Source of the DNA: an uncultured Paracoccaceae bacterium
GTDB lineage: Bacteria > Pseudomonadota > Alphaproteobacteria > Rhodobacterales > Rhodobacteraceae
Direction of reading: 5' to 3'
Assembly (NCBI GenBank): GCA_934500835.1
Contig: CAKSTR010000012.1
Coordinates: 1-64,000, forward strand
Length of the DNA: 64,000 nucleotides
How positions within the stretch are numbered: the first letter of the stretch is position 1; each line of letters begins with the position of its first letter. The notes under the pieces were generated by a model. The model was not told the DNA's origin. It saw only the letters and a list, made by a program, of their open reading frames with translations, and did not search any database. Both the position numbers and the translations under genes were made by a program. Shown here piece after piece: positions 15,066 to 24,202 of the stretch.

Positions 15066-16637
15066 TCAGTTCATCGTGTAGTACCAGAAGCGGGTGTATT
15101 CATCGCCCGGCACGATGGCGTTGACCTTGTCGGTCATGCCCCAGGTCAGGAACTGCTGGTGCAGCATGATCTTGCCCACCTCGTCGCGCTGCGTCTTCAG
15201 CACTTCCGAGATCATCTCCTGCCGCTTCACCGGATCGTATTCCTCGCCGATCTTGATGATCAGCTCATCGACCCGCGCGTTGGAATAGCCCTTGGGGTTC
15301 CAGGCGCCCAGTTCGCCCGAGGGGGTGTGAACGGTGGCATTGAACACGTTGTAGGGGTCGATGGTCGGCAGACCGGCCCAGCCCAGCATGTAGAAGGAAT
15401 ACTGGCCGGCGGGCAGTTCGGTGTCATATTGCACCGGCGGATGCATCGCCAGTTTCACGGTGACGCCGATCTTGGCCAGCATCCCGACGGCAGCCTGGCA
15501 GATCTGCTCGTCGTTGATGAAGGACCCCGCCGGGCAATCCAGCGTCAGGGTGAAGCCGTCGGCATAGCCGGCTTCGGCCAGAAGCGCCTTGGCAGCTTCG
15601 GGGTCGAAGGGAAACCGCTCTTCCAGCGAGGCGTCATAGAAGGGCATCTGCGGCGCAAGTTGCGTGGCCACGGGCCCCGAGTTGCCGCGCATGATCGACC
15701 GTTTGATGCCTTCGATATCAATCGCCTGATAGATCGCCTTGCGGACGCGGACATCCTTCAGCGGGTTGCCGGCAACACCGCTGCCCGGCAGTTCATCGCT
15801 TTGCTGGTCCATGCCGAAGTAGATCGTGCGCAGGTGCGGGCCGCGCATCACCTTCATGCCCGCCGTCGCCTCGATCCGGTCCAGATCCTGCGGGGGGGCG
15901 TTGCGGATGAAATCGACCTCGCCCGACAGGAGTGCCGCCACGCGGGTGGCGTTGTTGGCGATGGGGGTGTAGACGATCTCGTCCAGATTGTGCTTCTTCT
16001 CATCCCACCAGTCGGGGTTGGCGGCCAGCACGGTCTTCACGTCGGGCTGACGTTCGACCAGCTTGAACGGGCCGGTGCCGTTGGCCTGCGTCTGCATCGC
16101 GCCGCCGGTGTTCGAGGCCAGATCCAGCGGAGTGGTCGCGCCGATCTCTTCCTGGAACTCCTTGTCCATGATGTACCAGCCGGCGAAGTCGTTCAGCACC
16201 AGCGCGTATTTGCGCTTCAGCTTGAAATCGACGGTGTAGTCATCGACCTTCACCACTTCGGCGATCGGCTCAAGCAGGCCGGCAAAGGGCGATCCGGCAT
16301 CGCCAGCGCGGTGATAGGAGAAGATCACGTCATCGGCGGTGAAGGGGTTGCCGTTGTGAAACTTCACATCCTTGCGCAGATGAAAGCGCCATTCGGTGTC
16401 CGAGAGCGCCTCCCAGCTTTCGGCCAGGGCGGGTTCGATCTTCAGATCGGCGTTCCAGCGCACCAGACCTTCGTAGACGTTGCACAGCAGGCTGAGCGCA
16501 AAGTCGTCGCGGGCGGCATGCGGGTCCATCGAGTTGATGTCCTGCCCTTCGGCAAAGCGCAGGGTATTGGCGTCGGCGGTCATGCCGAATGCGGCGAATC
16601 CTGCCGCAAGAACAAGGGGTTTGAAGAGGTGGCGCAT
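15066..16637 (-). CDS. ABC transporter substrate-binding protein, family 5 (peptide/nickel type)
   Basis: 523 aa. Sec signal peptide (MRHLFKPLVLAAGFAAFGMT, cleavage after ADA). SBP_bac_5 domain: FAEGQDINSMDPHAARDDFA at the N-terminus, ESWEALSDTEWRFHLRKDVK, and the TGPFKLVERQ strand that is standard in DppA/OppA. Captures the ligand in the periplasm for the DppBC-like channel. The ATG at 16637 has GGAGAG upstream. The ligand is probably not a plain peptide given the operon's deaminase-like enzyme. Confidence 0.92.
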   Translation of the reverse strand: MRHLFKPLVLAAGFAAFGMTADANTLRFAEGQDINSMDPHAARDDFALSLLCNVYEGLVRWNADLKIEPALAESWEALSDTEWRFHLRKDVKFHNGNPFTADDVIFSYHRAGDAGSPFAGLLEPIAEVVKVDDYTVDFKLKRKYALVLNDFAGWYIMDKEFQEEIGATTPLDLASNTGGAMQTQANGTGPFKLVERQPDVKTVLAANPDWWDEKKHNLDEIVYTPIANNATRVAALLSGEVDFIRNAPPQDLDRIEATAGMKVMRGPHLRTIYFGMDQQSDELPGSGVAGNPLKDVRVRKAIYQAIDIEGIKRSIMRGNSGPVATQLAPQMPFYDASLEERFPFDPEAAKALLAEAGYADGFTLTLDCPAGSFINDEQICQAAVGMLAKIGVTVKLAMHPPVQYDTELPAGQYSFYMLGWAGLPTIDPYNVFNATVHTPSGELGAWNPKGYSNARVDELIIKIGEEYDPVKRQEMISEVLKTQRDEVGKIMLHQQFLTWGMTDKVNAIVPGDEYTRFWYYTMN

Positions 16638-16675
16638 CGGGGGCTCTCCGCTGTTGGATCGTTTCTTGGTTTCTG

Positions 16676-17665
16676 TCAGGCGGCCGAGGGCACTTCGGTG
16701 CCCCCGGCGAAGATGTGGCAGGCGACATCGGCCCGCTCGACCTTGACGAGGGCGGGCACTTCGATGGCGCAACGCGGGCCGGCAAGCGGGCAACGGGGGT
16801 GGAAACTGCAGCCGCCGGGCCAGCGGCCGGGGCGGGGCATGGCGCCTGCGATCTGCGGCAGGCGGTGTTCGCGCTGCATCAGCGACGGGATCAGGCTCAT
16901 CAGCCCCTTGGTATAGGGGTGCCGTGCCTCGTGCAGCACTTCGGCCACGGGACCGACCTCGACCAGCCGGCCGGCATAGATCACCGCCACGCGGTCGGCG
17001 ATCTCGGCGATGACGCCCATGTCATGCGTCACCAGCATGATCGCCGTGCCCCGGTCGCGCGCCAGCCGGCGCAGAAGGGCCAGGATCTGCGCCTGGACCG
17101 AGACATCCAGTGCGGTCGTCGGCTCGTCCGCGACGATCACCTCGGGCTCTGCCGCGATGGCCAGCGCGATCACGATGCGCTGCCGCATCCCACCCGAGAA
17201 CTGGTGCGGATACTGGCCGAACCGGCTGGCGGGATCGGCAATTCCCACCTCGGCCAACAGGTCCAGCGCGCGTTGTCTGGCGGCGGCGGGCGACAGCGGC
17301 AGATGGGCGCGGATCGTCTCGACCAGCTGGTCGCCGATGGTCATCAGGGGATCAAGGCTGGTCAGCGGGTCCTGGAACACCGCGCCGATCCTTTTGCCGC
17401 GCAGCTGTCGCTGCGCCTCGGCCGGCAGGTTGTCGATCCGCGCGCCGTCAAGGTGGATCGACCCCGCGGAAATCCGACCCGGCGCCTGAAGAAGGCCGAT
17501 CAGGGCGTTGCCGGTCAGGGACTTGCCGGCGCCGGATTCGCCGACGATGCCAAGGATCTCGCCGCGGGCCATGGTGAAGCTGATGCCCTCGATGGCCTGC
17601 ACCGGGCCGCGTCTTGTGTCGAAGACGATGCCAAGGTCGCGAACTTCAAGCGCGGCAGAGGTCAT
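16676..17665 (-). CDS. Oligopeptide-type ABC transporter ATP-binding protein (DppD-like)
   Basis: 329 aa. Walker A GESGAGKSLT, FQDPLTSLDPLMTIGDQL Q-loop region, signature SGGMRQRIVIALAI, Walker B VIVADEP followed by TTALDVSVQAQ, and the C-terminal cysteine segment (CSFHPRCPLAGPRCAIEVPA). First gene of the minus-strand operon. Start ATG at 17665; the 120-bp region before the divergent GntR gene contains a TTGTATACA operator-like site. Confidence 0.92.
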   Translation of the reverse strand: MTSAALEVRDLGIVFDTRRGPVQAIEGISFTMARGEILGIVGESGAGKSLTGNALIGLLQAPGRISAGSIHLDGARIDNLPAEAQRQLRGKRIGAVFQDPLTSLDPLMTIGDQLVETIRAHLPLSPAAARQRALDLLAEVGIADPASRFGQYPHQFSGGMRQRIVIALAIAAEPEVIVADEPTTALDVSVQAQILALLRRLARDRGTAIMLVTHDMGVIAEIADRVAVIYAGRLVEVGPVAEVLHEARHPYTKGLMSLIPSLMQREHRLPQIAGAMPRPGRWPGGCSFHPRCPLAGPRCAIEVPALVKVERADVACHIFAGGTEVPSAA

Positions 17666-17729
17666 GCGATCCACCCCGGGTTGTGCGATCTTCCCCTTGA
17701 CGGCAGGCGCACAAGATTGTTGAACAACG

Positions 17730-17739
17730 TTGTATACAT
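17730..17739. promoter_or_regulatory. Putative GntR/FCD operator, site 1
   Basis: TTGTATACAT, one mismatch from the perfect palindrome TTGTATACAA found at site 2. It lies between the dppD-like gene (start 65 bp away) and the GntR gene (start 46 bp away), a position suited to regulating both. An adjacent odd palindrome TTGTT-G-AACAA is at 17717-17727. Confidence 0.65.
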
Positions 17740-17784
17740 ATCGCGACCACCGCCTCGGCGGGTAAGATTCGGACGGAATTGAAC

Positions 17785-18495
17785 GTGACCATTGCACCTG
17801 ACAGCCGCCCCCGGGCGGGACAGCGGACCGACGAGCGGATCCATGCCGCGATCTACACCGCGATCACCAACCATCAGCTGCGCCCCGCAACGCCCCTGCA
17901 AGAGGATGCGCTGGCCGGGGCCTTTGGCGTCAGCCGCACCATCATCCGCAAGGTTCTGCAACGGCTTGCCCATGAAAAGCTGGTGGTGATCATCCCCAAC
18001 AAGGGCGCCCGCGTCGCCCGCCCCACCACGGACGAGGGCCGCCAGGTCTTTGCCGCGCGCCATGTCATCGAAAGCGAGCTTGTCCGCCATGTCGCCCGCC
18101 GGCGCGACGAGATAAGCCTGGACGGGCTGCGCGGCATCGTGGCCGAAGAGATGAAGGCGCAGTTTGCCAATGACAAGCGACGCCGCGTGCAGCTTTCGGG
18201 CGACTTCCATCAGGCGCTGGCCGATCTGGCTGACAATGCCGTTCTGGCCGGCTTCGTGCAGGAACTGGTCTCGCGCACCTCGCTGATCATCGCGATGTAC
18301 GAGGTGCCGGGTGCGGTTCCCTGTTCCTGCGACGAACACAGCGCCATCATCGACGCGCTTGCGGCGGGCGACGAGGCGGCTGCGATCGAACGGATGGAAC
18401 ATCATCTCAGACATATCGAATCCCAGGTGGACCTTTCCCAATCAACCGGTGGCGTGGATTTCAGATCGCTGTTTGCCCAGACCGTCGCCGGTTGA
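17785..18495 (+). CDS. GntR family transcriptional regulator, FCD (FadR) subfamily
   Basis: 236 aa. N-terminal winged HTH (AAIYTAITNHQLRPATPLQE, then ALAGAFGVSRTIIRKVLQRL) and an all-helical FCD ligand-binding domain with the metal-ligand pattern D/H residues (SGDFHQALADLADN; DEHSAIIDALAAGD; MEHHLRHIE). FCD regulators usually repress catabolic genes and release DNA on binding an acid or metabolite. Start: GTG at 17785, 7 nt after GGACGGA; a TTG two codons upstream is possible. Three matching palindromes around it define a likely local regulon. Its 3' end overlaps the convergent racemase gene by 54 bp. Confidence 0.9.
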   Translation: MTIAPDSRPRAGQRTDERIHAAIYTAITNHQLRPATPLQEDALAGAFGVSRTIIRKVLQRLAHEKLVVIIPNKGARVARPTTDEGRQVFAARHVIESELVRHVARRRDEISLDGLRGIVAEEMKAQFANDKRRRVQLSGDFHQALADLADNAVLAGFVQELVSRTSLIIAMYEVPGAVPCSCDEHSAIIDALAAGDEAAAIERMEHHLRHIESQVDLSQSTGGVDFRSLFAQTVAG

Positions 18496-19218
18496 GGGGG
18501 CATAGCTTGCAAGGGTCCCGGTGTAGCGCTTGACCAGGGGATAGGCGAGATCGCCGTGCTTTGAGGTGCGCAATCCGCCACCGACCAGCGCCTCGGCGAA
18601 TTTCACTGCAGCAACGACGCCGTCGATCACCGGAACGGGCAGCCGGGCGCGCAGATAGTCGACCAGCCCGGCCATGCCGGCGCAACCCAGCACGATGGCG
18701 CCGCAGCGGTCCTCGGCCACCGCGCGCTGGCATTCGGCAAAGATGATCTCGTTCACCCGATCGCCGGGCTCTTCCAGATCCAGCACCGGGATGTCGGTGG
18801 CGCGCACCCGGCGGCAGGCGCCTTCCATGCCGTAGTTGCGCAGCAATGCCTCCGAGATGACCCGCGTCCGTTCCAGCGTGGTCACCACCGAGAATGAGGT
18901 GGAAAGGAAGGTCGCGGCATGCATTGCGGCCTCGGCGATGCCCAGAACGGGGGCGTCGGTCAGTTCCCGGGCGGCCAGAAGCCCGGGATCGCCGAAGCAG
19001 GCGATGACATAGGCATCGGCACCGGGATCGGCGCGCATCTGGTCGATCAGGCCGATCACGCTGATCGCCTCATCATAGTGGCCCTCGATCGAGACCGGGC
19101 CGGCGAGTGCGGTCGCCGCGTCGATCCTTGTGCCGGGGGCGGCAACCTCGCGCGCGGCCCGGGCCATGGTCTCGGTCATCGCCGCGGTGGTGTTCGGGTT
19201 TATCAGCTTGATGCGCAT
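18442..19218 (-). CDS. Asp/Glu/hydantoin racemase family protein
   Basis: 258 aa. Begins MRIKLINPNTTAAMTETMA, the typical start of hydantoin/allantoin racemases. The two active-site cysteines are visible: AYVIACFGDPGL (first) and GAIVLGCAGMAG (second), flanking the pseudo-symmetric domains. It catalyses cofactor-free proton transfer on a hydantoin-type or amino-acid substrate; decarboxylase and isomerase relatives share the fold. Start ATG at 19218 chosen over tandem upstream ATGs because AGGGA spacing improves. A perfect ATTGTATACAAT palindrome lies 33 bp upstream, linking it to the GntR regulator and the two transport operons. Confidence 0.85.
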   Translation of the reverse strand: MRIKLINPNTTAAMTETMARAAREVAAPGTRIDAATALAGPVSIEGHYDEAISVIGLIDQMRADPGADAYVIACFGDPGLLAARELTDAPVLGIAEAAMHAATFLSTSFSVVTTLERTRVISEALLRNYGMEGACRRVRATDIPVLDLEEPGDRVNEIIFAECQRAVAEDRCGAIVLGCAGMAGLVDYLRARLPVPVIDGVVAAVKFAEALVGGGLRTSKHGDLAYPLVKRYTGTLASYAPSTGDGLGKQRSEIHATG

Positions 19219-19250
19219 CATGTCCCTGCGGGGCGACTCTTGTCGCATTT

Positions 19251-19262
19251 ATTGTATACAAT
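19251..19262. promoter_or_regulatory. Putative GntR/FCD operator, site 2
   Basis: ATTGTATACAAT, a perfect 12-bp palindrome, 33 bp upstream of the racemase ATG on the minus strand. The TTGTATACAA core is the kind of site bound by FCD-type GntR regulators. Confidence 0.72.
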
Positions 19263-19539
19263 GAGACTTGCAGCGTTGAGACGCCGTGTCAACGCCGTTG
19301 TTTCGGATTCTTCCTGGCCCGCTTCCCGCCCCCGTTGTGCCCCGCGACAGGCTGCACGCGCAGAAACACCAGTGTTCCCTGGGCATTTCTGCGCGGCTGA
19401 GCCGTGAAAACATTCTGTTTTAACGATGATTCTGCGGGCTGCCGGCGGTGAAGGAACCCGCCGCCCGGCAATGAACGGAAAAGAATCGCTATGCAGAACG
19501 CAATCTTGAATACATAGTCATCATCGTTTGGTTGTTTAA

Positions 19540-19551
19540 ATCGTATACAAT
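19540..19551. promoter_or_regulatory. Putative GntR/FCD operator, site 3
   Basis: ATCGTATACAAT, one mismatch from the site 2 palindrome, 42 bp upstream of the first ATG of the second ABC operon (19594). Confidence 0.7.
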
Positions 19552-19593
19552 AGTGCCCTCTGACCCAACGCCTTCCGGTGCGAAAGGAACGGG

Positions 19594-20565
19594 ATGCCAG
19601 CCTCATCAACGCTTGAAGTGCGCGATCTGCGCATGGGATTCGCCACCCCCGCGGGGATGGTCGTCGCGGTCGAGGACGTGGCCCTCTCCATCGCCAGGGG
19701 CGAGGTTCTGGCGATCATCGGCGAATCGGGATCGGGCAAGACGGTGACGGCAATGGCCATCGCCCGGCTTCTGCCGCAACCCCCCGCGCGCTATCTGGCC
19801 GGTTCGGTCCGCATGGGAGAGACCAACCTTCTTGAGCTGAGCGAGCGCGAGATGGAAGCCGTGCGCGGGCGCCGGATCGGCACGATCTTCCAGAACCCCC
19901 GCGCCTCGCTTGACCCGTCGTTCACCATCGGCTCGCAGCTGGTCGAGACGCTGCGCCGCCATGATCCCGCGCTGGGCCGGGCGCAGGCGCGCGAAGCCTC
20001 GGCGCAGGCGCTGCGCGAGGTGGGTTTCCCGGATGCCGAGCGGGTGCTGGCCAGCTATCCGCACCAGTTGTCGGGCGGGATGTGCCAGCGGATCGCACTG
20101 GCGATGACGCTGGCCTGCAAGCCCGAGCTTCTGATCGCGGACGAGCCGACGACGGCGCTGGATGTCGGCGTTCAGGCGCGCATTCTTATGCTGCTGAAAC
20201 GGCGCAGCCAGGCGACCGGTCTGCCGATCATCCTGATCACCCATGACATCGGCGTGGTGGCCGCGATGGCGACGCGGGTGCTGGTGATGTATGGCGGCAT
20301 GATGCAGGAAGAGGCCCCGGTCGAGGATCTTCTGGCCCGCCCGCTGCACCCCTATACCCGTGCGCTGATCGCCGCGATCCCGGACCCCGACGCCCCGCCT
20401 GGAGAGCGCAACTTCATCGAGGGCGAGCCGCCCAATCTGGCCGATCCGCCCGACGGCTGCCGCTTCGCGCCGCGCTGTCCGCATGCCAATGCCACCTGCC
20501 ACAAGATCCAGCCCGCCTGGCGCGAGGTCGAATCCTGGCGCTTCGTCCGCTGTCATCTGGTCTGA
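19594..20565 (+). CDS. Oligopeptide-type ABC transporter ATP-binding protein (DppD-like), operon 2
   Basis: 323 aa. Walker [12 protein letters not shown]-loop [18 protein letters not shown], signature [14 protein letters not shown] (the usual R/Q after SGGM is Cys here), Walker [19 protein letters not shown], and the C-terminal [14 protein letters not shown] cysteine motif. First gene of a plus-strand operon that runs to 28115. AAAGGA ribosome binding site upstream of the ATG. Confidence 0.92.
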   Translation: MPASSTLEVRDLRMGFATPAGMVVAVEDVALSIARGEVLAIIGESGSGKTVTAMAIARLLPQPPARYLAGSVRMGETNLLELSEREMEAVRGRRIGTIFQNPRASLDPSFTIGSQLVETLRRHDPALGRAQAREASAQALREVGFPDAERVLASYPHQLSGGMCQRIALAMTLACKPELLIADEPTTALDVGVQARILMLLKRRSQATGLPIILITHDIGVVAAMATRVLVMYGGMMQEEAPVEDLLARPLHPYTRALIAAIPDPDAPPGERNFIEGEPPNLADPPDGCRFAPRCPHANATCHKIQPAWREVESWRFVRCHLV

Positions 20566-20572
20566 GGGGCGC

Positions 20573-21604
20573 ATGGAAAACCTGATCGAGATCCGCAATC
20601 TTTCCAAGACCTTCCGCATCCGCCGCGGAGGGTTGTTCACCCGTGAGACGGTGCTGAACCACGCGGTGCGCGACATTTCCATCGACATCCGCAAGGGCGA
20701 GATCCTTGGCTGTGTCGGCGGCTCCGGCTCGGGCAAGTCGACACTGGGCCGGATGATCTTGCGGCTGATCGAGGCGGACACCGGCAGCATCAGCTATGCC
20801 GGGCGCGATCTGCGGCAGTATCAGGCCGAAGAACTGCGCCAGCACCGCCGCAAGGCGCAGATCGTGTTTCAGGACCCGCTGCAATCGCTGAACCCGCGGC
20901 GCACCGTGGCCGAGAACGTGGCGCGCCCGATGCTGAATTTCGGCGTCACCGCTTCTGCCGCCGCCCGGCGTGTGGACGAACTTCTGGAGATGGTCGGCCT
21001 GGACCCCCGGCAGGCGCACCGCTACCCGCATGAATTTTCCGGCGGGCAGTGCCAGCGGATCGCCATCGCCCGCGCGCTGGCGCTGGAACCCGAGTTCCTG
21101 TTTCTTGACGAACCCGTCTCGGCGCTGGACGTCTCGATTCAGGCGCAGATTCTGAACCTTTTGCAGCGGCTGCAGAAAGAGCTGGGCCTGACCTACCTGT
21201 TTGTTTCGCATGATCTGAAGATCGTGCGCGAGTTCTGTGACCGGACCATGGTCATGTATCGCGGCAAGCTTCTGGAAAGCGGCGGCAGTGACGAGGTGTA
21301 CCGCAAGCCGCTGCACCCCTTCACCCAGGATTTCCTTGGCACCGTGCTGCACCTGCGCCGCGACGACAAATGGGAGAAGGCGGCCGAGCAGGCCGAGGAT
21401 CTGGAAGGCGCGCCACCGCCGATTGCCACGGAACATTGCCCCTATGTCACGACCTGCACGCATCGGCTTGACCGCTGCATGAATGCCGACCCCGCCCTGT
21501 TTCCGGTGGGTGGGGGGCGGGCGGTCGCCTGTTTCCTGCACGACCCGCGGTCCGCCGCGCAATCACAAGACCTCAAGACCTTCCCAACAGGAGTTCCCGC
21601 ATGA
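20573..21604 (+). CDS. Oligopeptide-type ABC transporter ATP-binding protein (DppF-like), operon 2
   Basis: 343 aa. Walker A GGSGSGKST, FQDPLQSLNPRRTV, signature SGGQCQRIAIARAL, Walker B FLFLDEPVSALDVSIQAQ, and a long C-terminal oligopeptide-family tail with cysteines (CPYVTTCTHRLDRCMN). The start ATG at 20573 lies 8 bp after the DppD stop with a GAGGGG site. Its stop overlaps the binding-protein start (ATGA). Confidence 0.92.
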   Translation: MENLIEIRNLSKTFRIRRGGLFTRETVLNHAVRDISIDIRKGEILGCVGGSGSGKSTLGRMILRLIEADTGSISYAGRDLRQYQAEELRQHRRKAQIVFQDPLQSLNPRRTVAENVARPMLNFGVTASAAARRVDELLEMVGLDPRQAHRYPHEFSGGQCQRIAIARALALEPEFLFLDEPVSALDVSIQAQILNLLQRLQKELGLTYLFVSHDLKIVREFCDRTMVMYRGKLLESGGSDEVYRKPLHPFTQDFLGTVLHLRRDDKWEKAAEQAEDLEGAPPPIATEHCPYVTTCTHRLDRCMNADPALFPVGGGRAVACFLHDPRSAAQSQDLKTFPTGVPA

Positions 21605-23193
21605 CCCGAGTTTCCCCTCTCCGCATGCTGCTTGGCGGCACTGTTGCCAGCCTTGCGCTTTCGCTTGCCGTGCCGGCCTTTGCCGAAACCACCATCGTGA
21701 TGGCGGTCGAGGCCGATTTCAGCCGGATGGACCCTGCCGCCTCGCGCACCTGGAACACGTTCAAGGTGGTGCGCCACATCTTCGAAAGCTTCGTTGAAGA
21801 GGATCTGACCAAGGGCGGCGATGCGGTGCCCGAGATCGTCCCCGCCCTGGCCGAAAGCTGGGAGATTTCCGAAGACGGCAAGTCCTACACCTTCCATCTG
21901 CGCAAGGGCGTGACCTTCCACGACGGCAGCCCCTGGAACGCCGAGGCCGCGAAGTTCAACCTCGACCGGATGACCAACAAGGACTTTGAATATTTCGTGC
22001 CGGCGTCGCCCGGGCTGATGGGCTGGGTCTGGATGGATATGGTCGGCTATGAGGTGGTGGATGAATACACCTTCCGTATCGACCTGAAGCAGCCCAATGC
22101 CGAATTCCTGCGCCGCCTGACGGCCGGCGGATCGGGTGCGCCGCGCATGGTCTCGCCCGAGGCGGTGAAGACCTATGGCAATGACGGGATCGAGGATCAT
22201 CCCATCGGTACCGGCCCGTTCAAGTTCGTCGAACGGGTGGTGGGCGAGAAGCTGGTCATCGCGAAGAACGAAAACTACTGGAACCCCGACCGCATTCCGA
22301 AAGCGGATTCCATCATCCTGCGCGGCATCCCCGAGGTGGTGACGCGCGAACTGGCGCTGATGAGCGGTGAAGTCGACCTGATGGGCACGCCGTCGCCGGA
22401 TTCGATCGAGACGCTTCAGGCGCAGGGGATGCAGATCGTCACCGGGCAATCGCCGATGGTCTATGTGCTGTGGCTGAACACCAAGGACGAACATTTCGAC
22501 GATCCGCGCGTGCGCAAGGCCGCCTGCATGGCGATCAACCGCGAGGATATGGCGAAATACCAGCGCAAGGGCTTTGCGATCCCGACATGGGGCATCCTGA
22601 ACCCCGGCGGCCCCGGCTATGACCCGGCCTTCCGCGATTGCGACTATGATCCCGAAGGCGCCAAGGCCCTGCTGGCCGAAGCCGGCTATCCCGACGGGTT
22701 CGAGACGCGGATGGACTGGACCTTCGGCGGCGGTTCCGACGTCAACACCAAGGGCGATGCCGAATGGCTGCAGCGCGATCTGGAAAAGGTCGGCATCCGC
22801 GCCAGCATCGAGATGTTCGACAACAACACCTTCTGGGACATGATGTCGGCGGGCATGCGCGAAGGCACCGGCCTGACCTCGGCCTCATGGGGCGAAAGCA
22901 CCTTCGCCTGGCTGGACCAGGTGGTGACGACGACGGCACTGCCGCCCAGCTGCTGCAACTCGGGCTATTACGACAACCCCGACATGGACCGGCTTCTGTC
23001 CGAAGCCCGCGCCACGCCGACGCAAGAGGCGCTGGATGCCAAGCTGCACGAGATGCGCGACATCATCGCCGCCGACATGGCCTTCACCACCTACTATGCG
23101 GCCAACAGCGTCTATGCGCTGGCACCCAATGTCTCGGGCTTCGTGCTGGCGCCGCAGCACTGGGTCGACCTGACCGGGCTGACCAAGGAGTGA
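21601..23193 (+). CDS. ABC transporter substrate-binding protein, family 5, operon 2
   Basis: 530 aa. Sec signal peptide (MLLGGTVASLALSLAVPAFA region; cleavage after AFA). SBP_bac_5 features: VEADFSRMDPAASRTWNTFK, AESWEISEDGKSYTFHLRKG, TGPFKFVERVVGEKLVIAKN. It delivers a ligand to the permease pair encoded downstream. A strong hairpin follows the gene, as in operon 1. Confidence 0.92.
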   Translation: MTRVSPLRMLLGGTVASLALSLAVPAFAETTIVMAVEADFSRMDPAASRTWNTFKVVRHIFESFVEEDLTKGGDAVPEIVPALAESWEISEDGKSYTFHLRKGVTFHDGSPWNAEAAKFNLDRMTNKDFEYFVPASPGLMGWVWMDMVGYEVVDEYTFRIDLKQPNAEFLRRLTAGGSGAPRMVSPEAVKTYGNDGIEDHPIGTGPFKFVERVVGEKLVIAKNENYWNPDRIPKADSIILRGIPEVVTRELALMSGEVDLMGTPSPDSIETLQAQGMQIVTGQSPMVYVLWLNTKDEHFDDPRVRKAACMAINREDMAKYQRKGFAIPTWGILNPGGPGYDPAFRDCDYDPEGAKALLAEAGYPDGFETRMDWTFGGGSDVNTKGDAEWLQRDLEKVGIRASIEMFDNNTFWDMMSAGMREGTGLTSASWGESTFAWLDQVVTTTALPPSCCNSGYYDNPDMDRLLSEARATPTQEALDAKLHEMRDIIAADMAFTTYYAANSVYALAPNVSGFVLAPQHWVDLTGLTKE

Positions 23194-23201
23194 CGCCCGC
23201 C

Positions 23202-23235
23202 GCCGCCCCCCGGCCAAGGGGGCGGCCCTTCTTCT
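23202..23235 (+). terminator. Intra-operon terminator/attenuator after binding-protein gene, operon 2
   Basis: Stem GCCGCCCCC / GGGGGCGGC with a 7-nt loop, then a pyrimidine run CCTTCTTCTTCC. It lies between the binding-protein stop and the DppB-like start, mirroring the position of the hairpin in operon 1. Confidence 0.65.
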
Positions 23236-23248
23236 TCCAGAGGCCGCC

Positions 23249-24199
23249 ATGAACCTGATCCTTTTCGCCTTCGGCCGGCTTCTGTCGGCCATTCCTGTGC
23301 TGATAGGCGTGACCATCGTCGTTTTCCTTTCGGTGCAGCTGGTGCCGGGGGACATCGCCTTGTCGATCCTTGGCCGCATGGCCACGGCCGATCAGCTGCA
23401 GGCCCTGCGCGAAAGCATGGGTCTGGATCAGCCGATCTACATCCAATACGCGCGCTGGTTCGGCGCGCTGGTGCAGGGGGATATCGGCATCTCGCTGGCG
23501 CAGCAGATCCCGGTGGCGCAGATTCTGGTGCCGAAGATCTGGAACTCGCTGATCCTGATGGCGGGCAGTCTGGTGATGGTGCTGGTGTTCGGCTTCCTTC
23601 TGGCGGCGCTGTCGGCCCCGCGCTTTCGCAGCCTGACCGACCGCGCCGTGGTGGGTCTGACGCTGATCCTTGCCAGCCTGCCGGTGTTCTGGCTGGGGAT
23701 CGTCGCGCTTTATCTTCTGGCCTTCAAGCTGAAGCTTTTCCCGATCTCGGGCATGTACAACATCGTCAATCCCGGCGGGTTCTGGGACCTGATGCACCAT
23801 ATGGTGCTGCCGGCAACGGTCACGGCGGCCTCATCGATCGCCGTCGTCGCGCGCGTCACCCGGTCGCGCATGATCGATGTGCTGAACGAGCCCTATATCC
23901 TTGCCGCCCGCGCCCGCGGCCTGACCCGCCGTCAGGTGGTGCTGCGCCACGGCGTCAGGAACACGCTGCCCACCTTCGCCAGCATCGGCGGCCTGCAGAT
24001 CGGATACCTTTTCGGCGGCGTGGTCTTTACCGAGATCATCTTCAACTGGCCGGGTGTCGGCTTGCAGCTGTACGACGCCATTCTTGCCCGCGACATCCCG
24101 ATGATCCAGGGCTGCGTGCTGGTCGTCGCCACCGTCTTCGTCCTTGGCAACATGATTTCGGACATAACCGTCCACGCCCTTGATCCCCGGAAAGGCTGA
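23249..24199 (+). CDS. Oligopeptide-type ABC transporter permease (DppB-like), operon 2
   Basis: 316 aa, six TM helices. GRLLSAIPVLIGVTIVVFLS opens TM1, then QLVPGDIALSILG and LRESMGLDQPIYIQYARWFG of the periplasmic DppB N-domain; EAA loop PYILAARARGLTRRQVVLRH then GVRNTLPT. Forms the channel with the downstream DppC-like protein. Confidence 0.92.
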   Translation: MNLILFAFGRLLSAIPVLIGVTIVVFLSVQLVPGDIALSILGRMATADQLQALRESMGLDQPIYIQYARWFGALVQGDIGISLAQQIPVAQILVPKIWNSLILMAGSLVMVLVFGFLLAALSAPRFRSLTDRAVVGLTLILASLPVFWLGIVALYLLAFKLKLFPISGMYNIVNPGGFWDLMHHMVLPATVTAASSIAVVARVTRSRMIDVLNEPYILAARARGLTRRQVVLRHGVRNTLPTFASIGGLQIGYLFGGVVFTEIIFNWPGVGLQLYDAILARDIPMIQGCVLVVATVFVLGNMISDITVHALDPRKG

Positions 24200-24202
24200 G
24201 TG

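Larger units (their letters stand above)
19219..19593. other. Divergent intergenic region between racemase gene and second ABC operon
   Basis: 375 bp, AT-richer than the flanks, no credible gene. It contains two palindromic operator-like sites (19251-19262 and 19540-19551), one near each divergent start. A possible third degenerate half (TTGAATACAT) is at 19506-19515. Confidence 0.65.

Noticed and set aside
13938..16916. Plus-strand open frame of 992 codons
   Set aside because: It lies antisense to the permease and binding-protein genes of the first ABC operon, has a His/Gln/Gly-rich composition with no domain, and exists because third-position GC keeps the opposite frame open.
17779..17787. 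TTG at 17779 as start of the GntR gene
   Set aside because: The GTG at 17785 has better spacing from GGACGGA; the TTG is too close to it.
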